A program made the position numbers and the translations under genes. From contig CP053169.1 of the NCBI GenBank assembly GCA_014607495.2, positions 7,192,001 to 7,256,000 on the forward strand: a stretch of DNA of 64,000 nt, read 5' to 3'. Position 1 is the first letter of the stretch. The number at the start of each line of letters is the position of its first letter. This DNA comes from Carposina sasakii (Eukaryota > Arthropoda > Insecta > Lepidoptera > Carposinidae). Under the pieces are notes generated by a model. The model was not told where the DNA came from. It saw only the letters and a list, made by a program, of their open reading frames with translations, and did no database searches. This document shows positions 1 through 29,500 of this stretch, piece by piece.

Positions 1-267
1 TGGGGTTCACAATTTTTTTTTATACTATACCTATTGTTCTGATTGCAAAACCCGCGTTACAAGATACAACTTACCTAATATTACATGACACAAACGCGTA
101 GCAGGAATAGGTAGGTAATCTGTTAGACTATTGTATAGGCAAATTAGAATAGAAATACAATTATGAATAAGTATCTTAATAAAATGTAAATATGTATATA
201 GACTGCCTATGTAATCTTCATGGGTGGGAGTGCACTGCACCAGCGCTCTTTAGGACAAGCCGACACT
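1..267 (-). mobile_element. hAT-like non-autonomous element, cut by the window edge
   Basis: The reverse complement of this stretch matches the outer parts of the element at 12381-13484, from the CACTCCCACCCATG region through to the run preceding GTGAACCCC. It lacks the roughly 750-bp insert that the other copy carries, so it shows the shorter ancestral form. The inner end near 267 has a decayed TIR (GACAAGCCGACACTG against GACGAGCCGCCTCTG). The outer end lies left of the window. Non-coding. Confidence 0.7.
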
Positions 268-546
268 GCCCACTACACCCCCTATAGTTTCTTGATCTAA
301 TGTTAATGATATTTTTGTCTCTAAGTAATTTTGTGTAACATTGGTTATGGACGAGCGAGGCCGCCTGACACAGGTATGCATACTTACTAGGGAGTCTAAA
401 CCTTGTTGGTAAAAGATACATTTAGATAGAACGATTATTTTTATTATTTCTTAACTTTAGGCGAATCACTCATCGATCACTGTTAACTGACAAAAAAAGA
501 TAGCCGATACGGTGACTGACCTTTCATACCTTTAAACATGTCGTAG

Positions 547-17403
<16,857 letters not shown>

Positions 17404-17973
17404 ATAAGTAGCCAAATTATACCGAAAGAACTATCAGCAAGCCTAGCATTATCTGCTATGATAAACCGATTTTTTGACATTATCCTGTCAAAATACGAAA
17501 AATATAGCCGCCTTGTTGAATTTTGTATAGAGACGATACGATATCGTACGATACGATATCCACGATGCGTTGTCATGCTATGGGGTTGATGTCAGCCCGT
17601 TATCTGTGGACTAAGCACGAACGTAATCTTCACATTATCAAATGGGCCCCCGCATTGCCTACCACAAGCAATGCGATAGCAAAACTTGTACAATACTCGC
17701 TGATTCGTTGTAAAATTCGTACTACATGACGTCAATCTCGTAGGAATTTGACATTTTAACGCGAATATTGTACACGCTGTGGCATTGCTTACATGCGTAA
17801 GTAGCCTACGGATCGATAGCATTACGGAGCGTAAAAGTTTGTGTTTGTTCTACTGCCTGGTTGGTTGGAAAATGACATGTATTCGACTAGTTTTCAGTTT
17901 CAAGAAACATTGGTCTGAACAAAATGTCTGAAATTAAGAATGTTTCGAAGTTTAAGCATCGCCGTGCGCGAGA

Positions 17974-17979
17974 AATAAA
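17974..17979 (+). terminator. Candidate SETD1 polyadenylation signal
   Basis: First AATAAA found downstream of the SETD1 stop, about 570 bases on. Further AATAAA motifs near 19113 and 19311 are alternatives, so the 3' UTR may be up to 1.9 kb. Confidence 0.35.
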
Positions 17980-18254
17980 TTATTATTGATTAATGCCCTT
18001 GTTATGATGTCAAGCCAGACGGATTATGCAAAGTTTTGTTTATTACCCGATAATGTTAAAATACGTCTGGAAACGTTTTACAGATATGGAATTCTCGAAC
18101 ATTCTTATTTGGAATAATATGCACTTTTATTTCAATGGAGAATAAAAAAATGTCGCTTACAATTTGAATGATATTAAAATTCTTTAAATTATGCATTATT
18201 TATTTATGTATCCGTAAACAAGAATATTCTTCCTAAAATATTTTTTAAATAGTA

Positions 18255-18513
18255 CAGGGTGTAACAAAAGGGGTATGTTAAGCGAAAAGCTATGAAAATA
18301 GCCCACTAAAAGGAACCTACTCACAAAATTTCAGACTCGAAATCACATGTTTATTTGTCCAGATAATATGGAGAATTCCTATACAACTCCGGTATGTTCA
18401 TACAATCTTAATTTGAAATGTGATTTCGAGTCTCAAATTTTGGAAATAGGTTCTTTATAGTGTAAAGTATTTACATAGCTTTTCGATTAACATACCCTTT
18501 CTGTTACACCCTG
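18255..18513. mobile_element. Tc1/mariner-type MITE, full-length copy
   Basis: Termini CAGGGTGTAAC and GTTACACCCTG are flanked by TA on both sides (18253-18254, 18514-18515), the target preference of Tc1/mariner elements. The inner arms (AGCTATGAAAATAGCCCAC and its relative) are also inverted. Fragments of the family lie at about 26014-26042, 47088-47260 and 55185-55405. Confidence 0.8.
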
Positions 18514-18515
18514 TA

Positions 18516-20560
18516 GAGCTGAGCTCAACAAACCGTGTTTCTAAAGCCGAAATTTAAAGACGAAAGTAGTATTCTTTCTATTCTATGTAAGACAAGTATT
18601 GACTCAAATAAGATTCTGAAATTGCACATGACAAAGTGAAGTCGAGAACACTTACATTTTGTCACGTTCAGCGTAAATTACGCCGCGTAAATATATTACC
18701 GTATGTACAGTCACATGTAATAAAATTTTTACATTGTTGTTGGCCTTTAAATCTAATATTTGTGTATATGTCGAAGTCATATTTAATGCTTATGATTGTA
18801 CTATACACGAAGGCGTAGTTTATACTGCTTCACTTTTCTGCTGATTTACGATTCGAGTTTTTATTTGGTACGTGACGTTTGACTATGTTTCGTCTTTGAA
18901 TCTCTGCCTCAAACCATAGGATAGGTTTTTCAAGTGATTTTGAACTGCCTCGTGAAACTGTAGTCCTTTTGTAATGTAATATAATGTGTGACGGTGTGAT
19001 GTGAACATGTATTACCGATTCCCAGTGTATGTAATGTTATGTTTCCTGTATTATAATAGTTGCTATGACTGAGCGATTTGTAAATTAATATATGTTTGTA
19101 AATTTGTTTTGTGAATAAAGATCTCTGCTGTTTATCAGATTTATGTAGTACACTTTTCAAGTACAGTATGTTATGTTTTCGGTAGTTTCTGTCCATGGCG
19201 CATTCTTAAATGCTGGATTGAAATGAATTAGATAATCGGTAACGAATAGGTATTTAGTAATTCGTTAAAACATTTTTCACAATATTATATAACTTATGGT
19301 TAAGATTGTAAATAAATGATACAGAAAAGTTTGGGCTGTTTTTTTTTCTTAACTAATTAGGTATAGTTCTTTAGAAGTCCAAAAATTGACAGCCGAAAAA
19401 TTAGAGGTTGTTAAGAGATAAGCAAAAGAAAAAACCCTACACAAAATTTGGAAATCGCAAAGGTTTAGTTTTCGAGATTGTGTGGACATATTCCTAAACT
19501 AGGAAACGCCCGCGACTCCGTCCGCGTGGACTGCAAAAAAAAAAAAAAATGTCGAAATTATCCGGGATAAAAGCCTATATGTTAAGTGGGACCAGTCACA
19601 TTATATTCCTAAAAACTGCATTGAAATCGGTCCAGCCGTTTCAGAGATTAGCGTGTACACAAACATCGATCCGTTACATTTTTATTATACATATGTATAG
19701 ATATATAGATTGCTCAGGACTTCATACAATTCGGCAAATAGGGTAGTTGATAGTTTTTTTATTTGTATTTATATCGAAAGATCATAAAATAAAATAAACA
19801 TTTGCGAAAGAAAAACTTCGCTATCATGAATACTTTCCGGGATATAACGATTTCAAAATCACAATCTTAGACTTGCCAAAAAACGCTCCATACAAACAGC
19901 TACCACGACGTGACGTCACTCTTTCAGTAACTTATATGCGCGTGAAAGAAATTTTGTTCTACTATATGCTACTCGTATATTAAATATTACGTTTACAAAT
20001 ATGGTCACAGAACAAAAGTTGCTGTAAATGATGTAGGTGGACATGTGATTTTGTAATTTTCAATTAATTTCACATTTAAAAAATGGATTTGCCCACTTAA
20101 CTTTGAAAGCTTATTACTACCTCATTTGGACACATAATCAAATTGTAATTTTACAGATAGGTATGGTTTTGATAATTTATTCTGATAAGCATAAAATGTT
20201 ATTAAGATTCAACCATAGGAAACTACCCCATCGTTTACTTAAATTACATTCATTTACATCCTGTATTAAAAGAAGTCGCGTGTTACAGAAAGTGCACAAG
20301 TAGGTATAGATATACATTATTTTCTTACGTCAATATCTTCCTCAATTTTTAGCATAATAGATATTTAAGCATGTTGTGGCAAATTCAATTTAGCGTGACA
20401 AACCGAAAGGTTGTCGTATACCTACCGTTTATTATTTATATTTAACACATTAAATGCCGAGAGCAATATAGGAATAAACTATACCTCTATATCTAACCAG
20501 AACTGTAAGCACGGGTATGGAAAGTCTTAGAATTGCAGAGACGATGCACACAAGGTCAAC
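18516..20560. other. Intergenic DNA, no gene seen; one dispersed repeat copy
   Basis: AT-rich sequence with only short frames. 19508-19715 is a copy of the repeat starting GCCCGCGACTCCGTCCGCGT that recurs at 27041, 39905, 51571, 53037 (minus) and 60774 (minus). 19840-20100 resembles 54770-54842 (AAAAGTTGC, TTTTCAATTAATTTC), another dispersed fragment. Confidence 0.6.
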
Positions 20561-20579
20561 TCACCGATTTTTTACGTAA

Positions 20580-20895
20580 AAAATACAAGCGTTTTCCCCC
20601 CGAAGGGTAGAAAACGTATATTTTGGGTCTAGCCAAGGCTTGACCCTTCGGAGATAACGTCTGGTTAACTCTTCGTGACTATGTGTGCTTTCGATCCCAT
20701 TTCACAGCCCGCGCTCGCCGCTCTCCTGAAGGAGGAGGGGCGGGGAGCGCGGGCACGCTGCGACCGGCGGTGCGAAGGCGCTCTCGTTAGTACCTGCTCC
20801 GAAGATGGCCGGCAAGAGCTTGCTCGGGTCAAGCCTTGGCTAGACCCAAAATATACGTTTTCTACCCTTCGGGAGAAAACGCTTGTATTTTAAGT
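20580..20895. repeat. Inverted repeat around a GC-rich core at the DIRS element terminus
   Basis: About 75 bp containing TACAAGCGTTTTCCCCC, GAAGGGTAGAAAACGTATAT and TTGGGTCTAGCCAAGGCTTG is repeated in reverse at 20825-20893. It flanks a GC-rich core (20705-20790). The motif CTAGCC(N)GGCTTGACCCTTCGG occurs at each junction. This may be part of the inverted terminus or internal complementary region used in DIRS replication. Confidence 0.6.
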
Positions 20896-21324
20896 CTAGC
20901 CGTCGGCTTGACCCTTCGGAGATATGTTTGATTTCTGCCGGGCAAGAAGCAGCGTACTGTGAAACGGGAAGTAATGTAATAATACCTCTTGGCTTGAAAA
21001 AAGATATAAAATAAACACCCAGTACATACTCAGAAACAATATTTTTTATTAAAAAGAAATGTGAATTTTTAAAAAAATTATGACAAACTTAAAGTAGAAA
21101 ATCAACACTAACCTGTTACTTTGCGTATTAAACATAATATATTATGTATATGTATGTATGATTCACATAATGAGATCAATAAATTAAGCCAATAATAACA
21201 GCATTCGAAAACTACGCAATAAAACATAATTGTTCTTAAATTTACAAATTATTGTTATAAAATTCCCTATTTTAAAGGGGTAACACAGATTGAACATTAC
21301 CAACCAAATCTGAAGAGGTACGAT

Positions 21325-21528
21325 TTATTTATATAAAATAGAATTTGAAAAAGAAAAAGTGCTCTCACTTCTCCAATTACCTCTCGACAAAACTTCATCT
21401 ATAGAAAGATTTTGAAAATTCTTTGATGCCACAGCTAACCTAACGCTTCCCGGAGAAGCATCTATTCCTAATACTTTAAAGACGGAACCTATCCATCCCG
21501 CAATTATATATCTTATGGCTGCTTTCAC
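21325..21528 (-). pseudogene. Tyrosine recombinase C-terminal fragment (DIRS)
   Basis: The 67-residue frame with IAGWIGSVFKVLGIDAS, GSVRLAVASKNF, LSIDEVLSRGNWRSESTF matches the carboxy end of DIRS recombinases (box pattern HSTR...AGW...TFxxFY). The catalytic His of HSTR appears as Gly and the terminal Tyr region reads FSFSNS, so it is probably inactive. Confidence 0.6.
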
Positions 21529-22279
21529 TGGGCCTCTAGTAGAAATAAATAAAGAAGATAAATTTATCCCTGCTCTACCTACGAAACTCAGTGATCGGGA
21601 TTAAAGTCTTTAACCACAGAACTGGGTTTAAAGTTATAATAGAACCCGTAGACAAATGCTAGCCCGATTGTCGGTTTGTTGAAGAGTCTGTCTTGGAACC
21701 ATATCGTGGCCAAAGTGTAATTTTGTTATCGTGAACTTCCATATCATACAGTCCAATATGTAAGAGAGTTAAGTCGTGTAGCCTACGGCCTGATGCTAAT
21801 AGGAGTAATAAAACCACATGACGGGATACCTGATAAAGATTATTTTCCTGAGGAGGGTAACATTAAAAGTTCGCTAGAGTAAGAATTAGCAAAAGTGTAT
21901 ACAACAGACTTATGTAACTGAATGGTTTGTGATGCAAAACCGTGAACACGGTAAATATATCATAAAAACCGGGCTAAATCGGATGATTTTGGATTGTTTC
22001 TAGCCACGTCGTTGTTGGAGGTCCTACTACACCAACGAGACCAAGCCGCTTTAGGATTAGGATTTCAATGGTGGAATGGAATTTCAGAGGTTGATTTTCT
22101 CCATGAGTTATATATATAATCCCAATTAGCTGATCCCTACCCCCTGATGACCCACCTACCTTCCAGGCCTCCAAATGTATGGGGGAGCCAAGGCTCTGTT
22201 CTTTAGGTCGGCTCTCCAAAAGACTGCTCCAACGAGGAACTATTAAAATGTAAAACCCCTGGGCCGTGTTCCAGTGTGA

Positions 22280-22480
22280 AAGTACTTTCGGGATTAAAGC
22301 TGGCGGAGGACAGACATTCCCGGCTGAACGTATTTACAAACCATGCCTGAGGATCTCTTGCATCTAGAGATACATAGTTTGGTATTACTGCTGAACTCGC
22401 CGACGCGAACAGGTCTATGCATGGCTTGCCCCATTTCTGAAAAATCTTTTGAAGAATTCCCGGGGACAGCGTCTATCACG
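22280..22480 (-). pseudogene. DIRS post-RNase H segment fragment
   Basis: On the minus strand one frame reads FQKWGKPCIDLFAS, followed by PNYVSLDARDPQAW and FVNTF. This is the (K/F)xGxPxxDLFAS...P(Q)AW signature that follows RNase H in DIRS and related pol proteins. It is not in frame with the RNase H fragment at 22595. Confidence 0.7.
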
Positions 22481-22594
22481 TGGGAAGGTTCTTCCTACGT
22501 GATAAGCGATCGGCCTCGACATTGTAACGACCAGGTAGATGAAAGGTTACTGGTTTGATTTGTGACTGAAGACACATCATTAATAGATCGGAGG

Positions 22595-22879
22595 TTAATT
22601 TGATAAGACATGATGACTTGGTTCATTTATGTACGCTACTACTGAACGATTGTTCGATTGGACTACGACAACATGACCTTTCAGAAGTTGTTGATAACTT
22701 TTGACTCCCTGAAATACTGCAAAAATCTCCTTCACATTAGAGTGCCACTTCGACTGACTTTTGTTCCATACTCCCGATAATTTTATTCCGTTCACCGATA
22801 CCCCCCATCCTGACCCCGAGGCATCGGATACGATGTAAATCTTTGGGTCATCGATTATTATTGGAAAAGTTTTGTTCAA
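22595..22879 (-). pseudogene. RNase H fragment of DIRS pol
   Basis: Residues YIVSDASGSGWGVSVNG, GVWNKSQSKWHSNVKE, KGHVVVVQSNNRSVVAYIN match the RNase H domain of DIRS elements (DAS...GWG, W(N)xE/S..WHxNxxE, D/SNxxVVAYI). One catalytic Asp reads Ser (QSNN). Confidence 0.75.
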
Positions 22880-22900
22880 ATTCCTTAACCACCAACCTAG

Positions 22901-22989
22901 ATAGATAGATAAAATTCTTTATTGTACTACAGCAAAAAACACATGTACAAGGGCGAGCTTAATGCCTTGCAAGGCATTCTCTACCAGCT
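22901..22989 (-). mobile_element. Truncated LINE/SINE 3' end inserted in the DIRS pol region
   Basis: Flanked by the 7-base duplication AACCTAG (22894-22900 and 22990-22996). On the minus strand it ends with an AATAAAGAATTTTATC signal and a TATC simple-repeat tail, the form of a target-primed retroelement 3' end. It splits the DIRS reading frame between RT and RNase H, so it arrived after the DIRS element. Confidence 0.75.
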
Positions 22990-22992
22990 AAC

Positions 22993-23514
22993 CTAGGTCT
23001 TAAAGGTACTTGCTTGGGGACAGAATATAACTGGCTTGGACGATCTTCTGGGAATCGGTTTGATGCCCTCTGTAAGCTTCTGCAATGTATTAGACCGAGA
23101 GGAACTACAAAGGCTGCGAAAACTAGACGACTGTGGAGAGATTTGGCCCGAAGCCAGCTCCATTCTTCCTTTCTGATGATCACTTGAATGTCGTTTCAAA
23201 TACGGCCCTTCTTGTCCGCATTCAAAAACTTTACGTTCTGAGATGGATTCAAAATTATCCCGAGATACTCTTCTGAACGGTGCGGAGTCAGAACCGTTTT
23301 TTTTTTCCAATTTATTTGTCGACCTAGATCTAAGAGAAAATCTATTCACAAGGTGAAGAATTTTTTCCATTTTCTTTATTAATAATTTTAGAAAATCTAT
23401 TGTTTGCCTGGCAAGAGTCTCCGGGCATTGGTGAGCTAGAAAGAAGTCGTCTAACAGCCAATTTCTATAACTGATCTTGAGAGATTTCTTGCATATCTCA
23501 GATTTAATCTTCAA
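22993..23514 (-). pseudogene. Reverse transcriptase fragment of DIRS pol
   Basis: The frame includes NWLLDDFFLAHQCPETLARQ, matching the catalytic (Y)xDD block and the following helix of DIRS reverse transcriptases (LDDFLL...SPE). After about residue 75 the frame no longer reads like RT, so a frameshift is likely. Non-functional. Confidence 0.65.
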
Positions 23515-24034
23515 TTGTTTTCATACAAAATTTCAAATTAGGAATAGAAAAATCCGATATTCTCTTTGTTCTCTCGTGTTAAAATTGGCCGTAAATACAC
23601 CACGACCCTGATGCTCTTTTCTCTTAGTTTGCTTGCCACCCAGTTGGTAAGACGAGAGAAAATTAAAGGAGCTATCGACAGTCCAAAAGGAAGAGCAGTT
23701 AATTTATTTATTATTCTTTAAATATTCTAGGACTTAAAATTAGGTACAACGTCCCACAAAACTGCTTGCACCGTTTGACTGTGGGATCCGTGATTAATAT
23801 TAAATACTATGTACTAGAGTGCGTTTCACCGTATAGCTCCCATGGAAGATGGCGCCCGTTACTATGTGCATGACCGCATTCTTTGTATTATGATCTACCG
23901 CTTTTTTTTTTTTTTTTTTTTATTTCTTTTTTATATTTCTAATTGCACAGCTGAGCCGTGAATTGTAATTGCGATATTCTTCGGGCTAATTATGAGCGCT
24001 CTTCAAAAATCGAAGTTTAGGACTTGCAATTTTA

Positions 24035-24265
24035 TCATTTGATAAAATCTTTCTGAGACTGCAGTTGCTTCTTGATCAAAGCCTTCACTAATATCAATGT
24101 TGAAATGGCGAAATGCAACTTGCTCAAAATTGCAAAGTCGATCTTCCTACCAATAAGGTCTTCTTTTGATAAGTCACAAACATTCCATTCATCCCATCCA
24201 TCTGGGAAAAGGATATAAATCGCTTCCACAATTCTTTCAAGAAACAGCCTGTCTGTCTCGTCCAA
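24035..24265 (-). pseudogene. Possible gag-like remnant of the DIRS element
   Basis: A 76-residue frame (MDETDRLFLERIVEAIYILF start) lies upstream of RT on the same strand, where gag is expected. No recognised motif; the assignment rests on position only. Confidence 0.35.
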
Positions 24266-24465
24266 GGATTTTAACTAGCGAGTGGAGAGATCCGCTATAG
24301 TGATCATATTCTTGCTAAGGCCATCTGAATGATCAACGGAAACTTCAGTGAGTATGAGATGCAACAGGAGTCAAAGACACGGAAATGCCTGTGGCTCAGT
24401 CGGGTCAGACGTGATTCCAATAAAGTAAAGACTCATGCCCAAATTTAATACGACATATGTAGAAG

Positions 24466-24715
24466 TACGATACGACTAGAAGAATTTGTTATGCCGTGTC
24501 AAGGAATTCGATAAGACTTGTCACGAAGTTTCATGCGACGCGTCATGAGTTTCATACGACGCGTCATGAAGTTTGATACGACTCATCGTGAAGTTTCATA
24601 CGACGCATCATTAAGTTTGATACGACGCGTCATGAAGTTTCATACGACGTGTATGGAATTCTGATACGTCGTGTCAAGGATTTTGATACGCCGATTGGCA
24701 AAAATCCATACGACT
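24466..24715. repeat. Minisatellite of about 28 bp with palindromic GACGCGTC core
   Basis: Roughly nine imperfect units alternate TTTCATACGACGCGTCATGA and TTTGATACGACTCATCGTGA types. The core GACGCGTC is its own reverse complement. The array lies between the gag-like remnant and the right end of the DIRS-like element, in what would be its 5' untranslated part. Confidence 0.75.
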
Positions 24716-25690
24716 TTAAAAGTCGACACGACAGGTGTCTGTCTGGAGTAACAGGACATGTCTCGCATCGTTTTAGAAACAGTATGCGTTTTGACACAGA
24801 AAAACCTCTGCCCGGGGGGCGTTATTGAGGTAAATTATAAATGAATTTGGTCATTGCAAATTCAACCAAGGTTATTAAGTACTATAAGTACATAGCTCTA
24901 GTAAAACGAATGTTCGTTACTTGAGTCAAATCGCTGGAAATAAAGGAAATTAACACAAAACCCTAAGAAAGATTAAGTTAACAGCATTAACTACGAAAAA
25001 AAAAAAAAAATTCTTAATTAACAAGATTCTTAACTATCGCGGCTGTTTACACAGACAATAAGGTATCCGCGAATATAAAACTGGATAACTAAATTACCTA
25101 TTTATTTTTACTGGGAATTTTAAAGCCAAGAAATATTGAATTACCTTAAAATACGTACGCTCGATCGAACAGTCTCACTGTTGTTGCGTATCACTTAAAC
25201 ACACATAACACACGCAAGGTTAAACAGCGTACTGACGAGAGCGCCTTCGCACCGCCGCCGGTCGCAGCGTGCCCGCGCTCCCCGCCCCTCCTCCTTCAGG
25301 AGAGCGGCGAGCGCGGGCTGTGAAATGGGATCGAAAGCACACATAGTCACGAAGAGTTAACCAGACGTTATCTCCGAAGGGTCAAGCCGACGGCTAGACT
25401 TAAAATATAAAAATCTACCACTTCACAGTATGGTGCATGTGGTTACACTTTTCGTAATAATAATTTATTTTTCATATAGACATAATTTAACATGGTAAAA
25501 AATCGTACTTATGTATTAAGTATTACTTATATTAAGTACTCACTCATTACTTAGCGTAAACAATAGCGACTGATGTAGGTATAAACCTGTATTTTAGATC
25601 ACTTCATCAAACTACTGGCACTTTTTCAGGGTTCTTGGAGGTATTACCTATATCTAGTAGGTAGGTACCTACAAATGAATAAACACTTAT

Positions 25691-26350
25691 AGCCTACGAA
25701 GACAACGGAGTTTTCTCCGCGGGGGAGAAAACTACCCCGAGGATTTACCCCAGACCATTCGCGGACTCAACGCACAGCACACGGTGTGCGATCATTTCAT
25801 AGAGGAGAATAACTATAGAGGAATAAAGAGCCAACTCGGTTATTTTCTGTCGCTCACTTACGTTATTTTAAGCTCCATCTCTTTTCTGGGTACCGAAATG
25901 ATTTATGGATATATTAAAGAAAATAGATACGTATCTACACATTAGCTGTACTACTAACTAAATAAACGCGATGAGATAAATAAAAAACTCATTTAAATTA
26001 TTTATGCTTACTACTTAACATACCCTTTCTGTTACACCCTGTGTAGGTAGGTAGCAACGGAAATATCAAAGTTTCGGAACCCAGAATAGAGATGGTACTT
26101 CAAACGACGTAAGTGAGGTGACACAAAATAACCGAGTTGGCTCCCTAATCACGCGAGTTCTATTTTTTTTCGAGGAATCTCGCGACTTTTGTCCGCTCTG
26201 CTCCCTGCATGTCCACGGTTAATCGGCGGACTTAAGTATATACTTTAATCCGGCGTTTGTGTTGCTAGATACATTTGTAAGCGTTCTATTTTATTGGCGG
26301 AGCGTGCTTTTTTCTCCCCCGCGGAAGAAAGTACGTCGCATGCGTAGGCT
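25691..26350. mobile_element. MITE with AGCCTACG ends and GC-rich subterminal palindrome
   Basis: Ends AGCCTACG and CGTAGGCT are inverted; near both lies CTCCGCGGGGGAG or its variant CTCCCCCGCGGAAG. A second, inner pair of arms (AGCCAACTCGGTTATTTTCT and its complement at about 26085-26145) gives strong hairpin potential. A fragment of the CAGGGTGTAAC MITE (about 26014-26042) is nested inside. No coding frame. Confidence 0.7.
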
Positions 26351-26555
26351 ATTAATAGAATCATAGCAATGACAGTGTTAATTGCATCAAGGTATAATTT
26401 GAAAGAAAAATATTGTATTGATGCCTAATTACTCGCAAATTATTGACATATCAAATATACTGAAACATCTGTTACTATACTAGAGTGTATTTAATACAAA
26501 GTTCCTAATGGTGTTAACACAGTTGAATCTTGACTTCACGGAGAAAACTAGCAAG

Positions 26556-29500
26556 ATGTTCAAACTAACGTTATTGAGTCTCGCACTGTTGTCTCTTCAT
26601 TTCGTAAGTACCTACATAAGCTACATAGATTCTCTTTAAATTATCTACACCAATAATTATTTTAAAGTTTTTTTTGTATACCTACCTACTTAGGTACATA
26701 CTTACTTACTTATTAAATTAACTTATTTGATTATAGGCATTATATGACTGTGCGAGCGTTGAAGCTGTAGTAAAACGTAAGTATACCTGCTACCTAATTT
26801 ATAAATACATCTACTAGCGGCCGCCCACGGCTTCGCCCGCGTGAGAGTGCGAAGCCGGGGCGGGTCCCTAGTTATACATCATAAACTTTTCTTGTGAATC
26901 ACTGTATCTATTTAAAAAAACCGCATCAAAATCCGTTCCTTAGTTTGAAAGATCTAAGCATACATAGGGACAAGGAGCAGAAAGCGACTTTGTTTTATAA
27001 TATGTAGTGATATTTCAAGAATTTAGTAAATTTATTCAAAACTAGTGGACGCCCGCGACTCCGTCCGCGTAGACTACAGAAAAAACCAAATGTCGAAATT
27101 ATTCGGGATAAAAAGTAGCCTATATGTTAAGTGGGACCTGTCACAATATATTCCTGAAAACTGCATCGAAATCGGTTCAGCCTTTTCTGAGATTAGCGTG
27201 CACAAACGCACAGATAAACAGACAAAAAATCCAAAAATCATTGTTTTGGGTTCTATTGTGTTGATAAAGGTCTCCTATAATATTTTTTCTCATATATCTT
27301 CCATGTACAGACAGCGATTCGTTACATTTTTATTATATGTATAGATCAGTTTAAGACAAAAAATCTTAGATGAAAACTAAATAGCGGAAGATAGGGCACG
27401 TCCTTAAAATCGTCAACTAGAAATTAGGCATGCTACACAACTACATGCACGAACACACACAGCTGTAATTGTATTTAACGTTGTACACTACTGAGCGATA
27501 GAGACAAACCTATTTATTTCGACAGTAGCGCGAGCGAGACAAGCACGTTTCAATAGAGCATCATCGGAATAATTTCGGGTTGAGTCGTATCAGCTCGTGT
27601 CCCAGACAATAACTATGGTAAGAAGCTACTGCAAAAACGAAACACAGCGGGCGCATTCGCACACGCACGGCACGTGTTTGCTTGTTTAACTTGTCGCACA
27701 TAGATGTAACATATATTTTTATCTCGCTCTGCAAAATGGCGATCAAAACAATAAGTGAATTTACAATTATTAACCTAAGAATTTAAAGTTTTCGTGTACT
27801 TATGCGTGAAAAGTGATTCTATGTGATTTGTTTTTTTTTTGAGTGATTAGTACAACGCACAAAAGCATATGAAGGCATTTTGATAACTCTTACCCCGCTT
27901 AAAATAAAAAAAGAATTTCTTCCGTCACACGAGCGCACTATTGCTACTCTCAGCTGCAAATGAGTAAAATCAGGCGACGTTGGCCTAATTTAAGCGGTCC
28001 ATGCGCTGGAGACGAGTCACTATCTTCTATTTTGTTTTCATCTAAGCAAAAAATAGATGAAAATGAAAACTAACTACAAATAAAAAATTCTGTTCAAATT
28101 TCACTCGGGTGAATTTTTTTTCATATCTTAATAATATTTATAACTACAAATAAGTACAAAACGTGGCAATAATGCAGGCAGAATTCGCGGTTAGCATAGT
28201 TATGCAAATGGTGTATGTATGTAGTAATTAATCACTATTTTCTATACACTCACAGATGACGTCCATGACGTCGAACACGGTGCGAAAAAGGAAGTTAATT
28301 TAGATAAGCACGCGGTAAAGGGTAAGTTCAGATATAGGTATGGGGTACCATAGTATATATATTTTATACGAAATCTGTATGTAATTGAATATTTAAAAAA
28401 AATAATTGCGGCTTATTCGCAAAAACAATTAAAATCACTATTTCTCCATGCATATTTTCTTCTGTTCAACACCGACCATAAGATATAATAGAGGAACTCA
28501 TTTTTCTTACAGTGGTGGAACATGTTGCTAAAGCAGATGCATCCGATGGAGCTCATGCAGCCCATGTAGATGTGAATTGTGAGTACTTACCTACATGGAT
28601 ATAGCATAGATGAATTTATTACATTCACATACAGCATATCGTATATAATAAATAAATATTCACACACTACACAACACATTAACCTAGTCCCACATTAAGA
28701 TCCCTAAGGCCTTGTGTCGTGGGTACTAAGCAACATGTACCTACTATAGATATTTAATTTTATGTAACATCTAAGGTAGAGGAACCAATGTTGGACAGTG
28801 CGCCATTAATGGACATTTCTTTCTTCCACTGCCTAAAATAATCAAATACAAACATTTTTTTAAAACTAGCAACATTATTATCACGTGACAAGTCCTACAG
28901 GCGCCATATTTATGATTTGACAAGTTATAGGCCATTTTGTTTGTTTACAGTAAGAGTGCAATTAACTGGCCGCAATATTTATTTGAATTAATCAATAATT
29001 ATTATAAGAATCGGGACGCAAGTGAGTTCAGTAATTACCTATTTCTGAAACTGTTATACATATATTATTGAACATCTGTTTATTTCGTGTTATAAAGTAA
29101 ATTTAAGAATTGTAATATAACCTCAAACATTAGAAAAGGGATAGATTTTTTGACATTTGAAGGCATGTTTATATCTGGATACACTAGCATGTCACTAACC
29201 AGTCATGGACATTTTGTCCATAACTGGATTTTTGAATGAACTCTTTAATTTTGTATTCTAACGACTACGATAGTGATACTATATCTTGTGTTTTTTTAAT
29301 ATTTGTGTAATTACAGTATTTTCCAGTCATGGACAACCATGTCCATTACTGGCTGTCCATGACTGGAGCTGAGAAATTGTACGGTTTGTCTACTTTCTTA
29401 ATATCCCTCGGAAATCATCGTAAACCGAATAAAAATTGAACCGAAATTCTATGTCCATAAATTCTTAGATTTATCGTGAATCAGAATTTCATTTTAGAAC

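Larger units (their letters stand above)
20570..25412 (-). mobile_element. Decayed DIRS-like tyrosine-recombinase retrotransposon
   Basis: The ends carry an inverted GC-rich block: 20639-20792 is repeated in reverse at about 25222-25388 (shared AACGTCTGGTTAACTCTTCG, GATCCCATTTCACAGCCCGC). Inverted rather than direct termini are the hallmark of DIRS elements. Reading the minus strand, the decayed domains follow the DIRS order: a gag-like frame (24035-24265), RT (22993-23514), RNase H (22595-22879), post-RNase H (about 22280-22480) and tyrosine recombinase end (21325-21528). Frames are interrupted by stops, frameshifts and a later insertion. Exact outer borders are uncertain. Confidence 0.75.

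Noticed and set aside
17532..17562. GATACGATATCGTAC palindromic stretch in the SETD1 3' UTR as a regulatory site
   Set aside because: Short, single, and near fragments of a dispersed repeat; no independent support.
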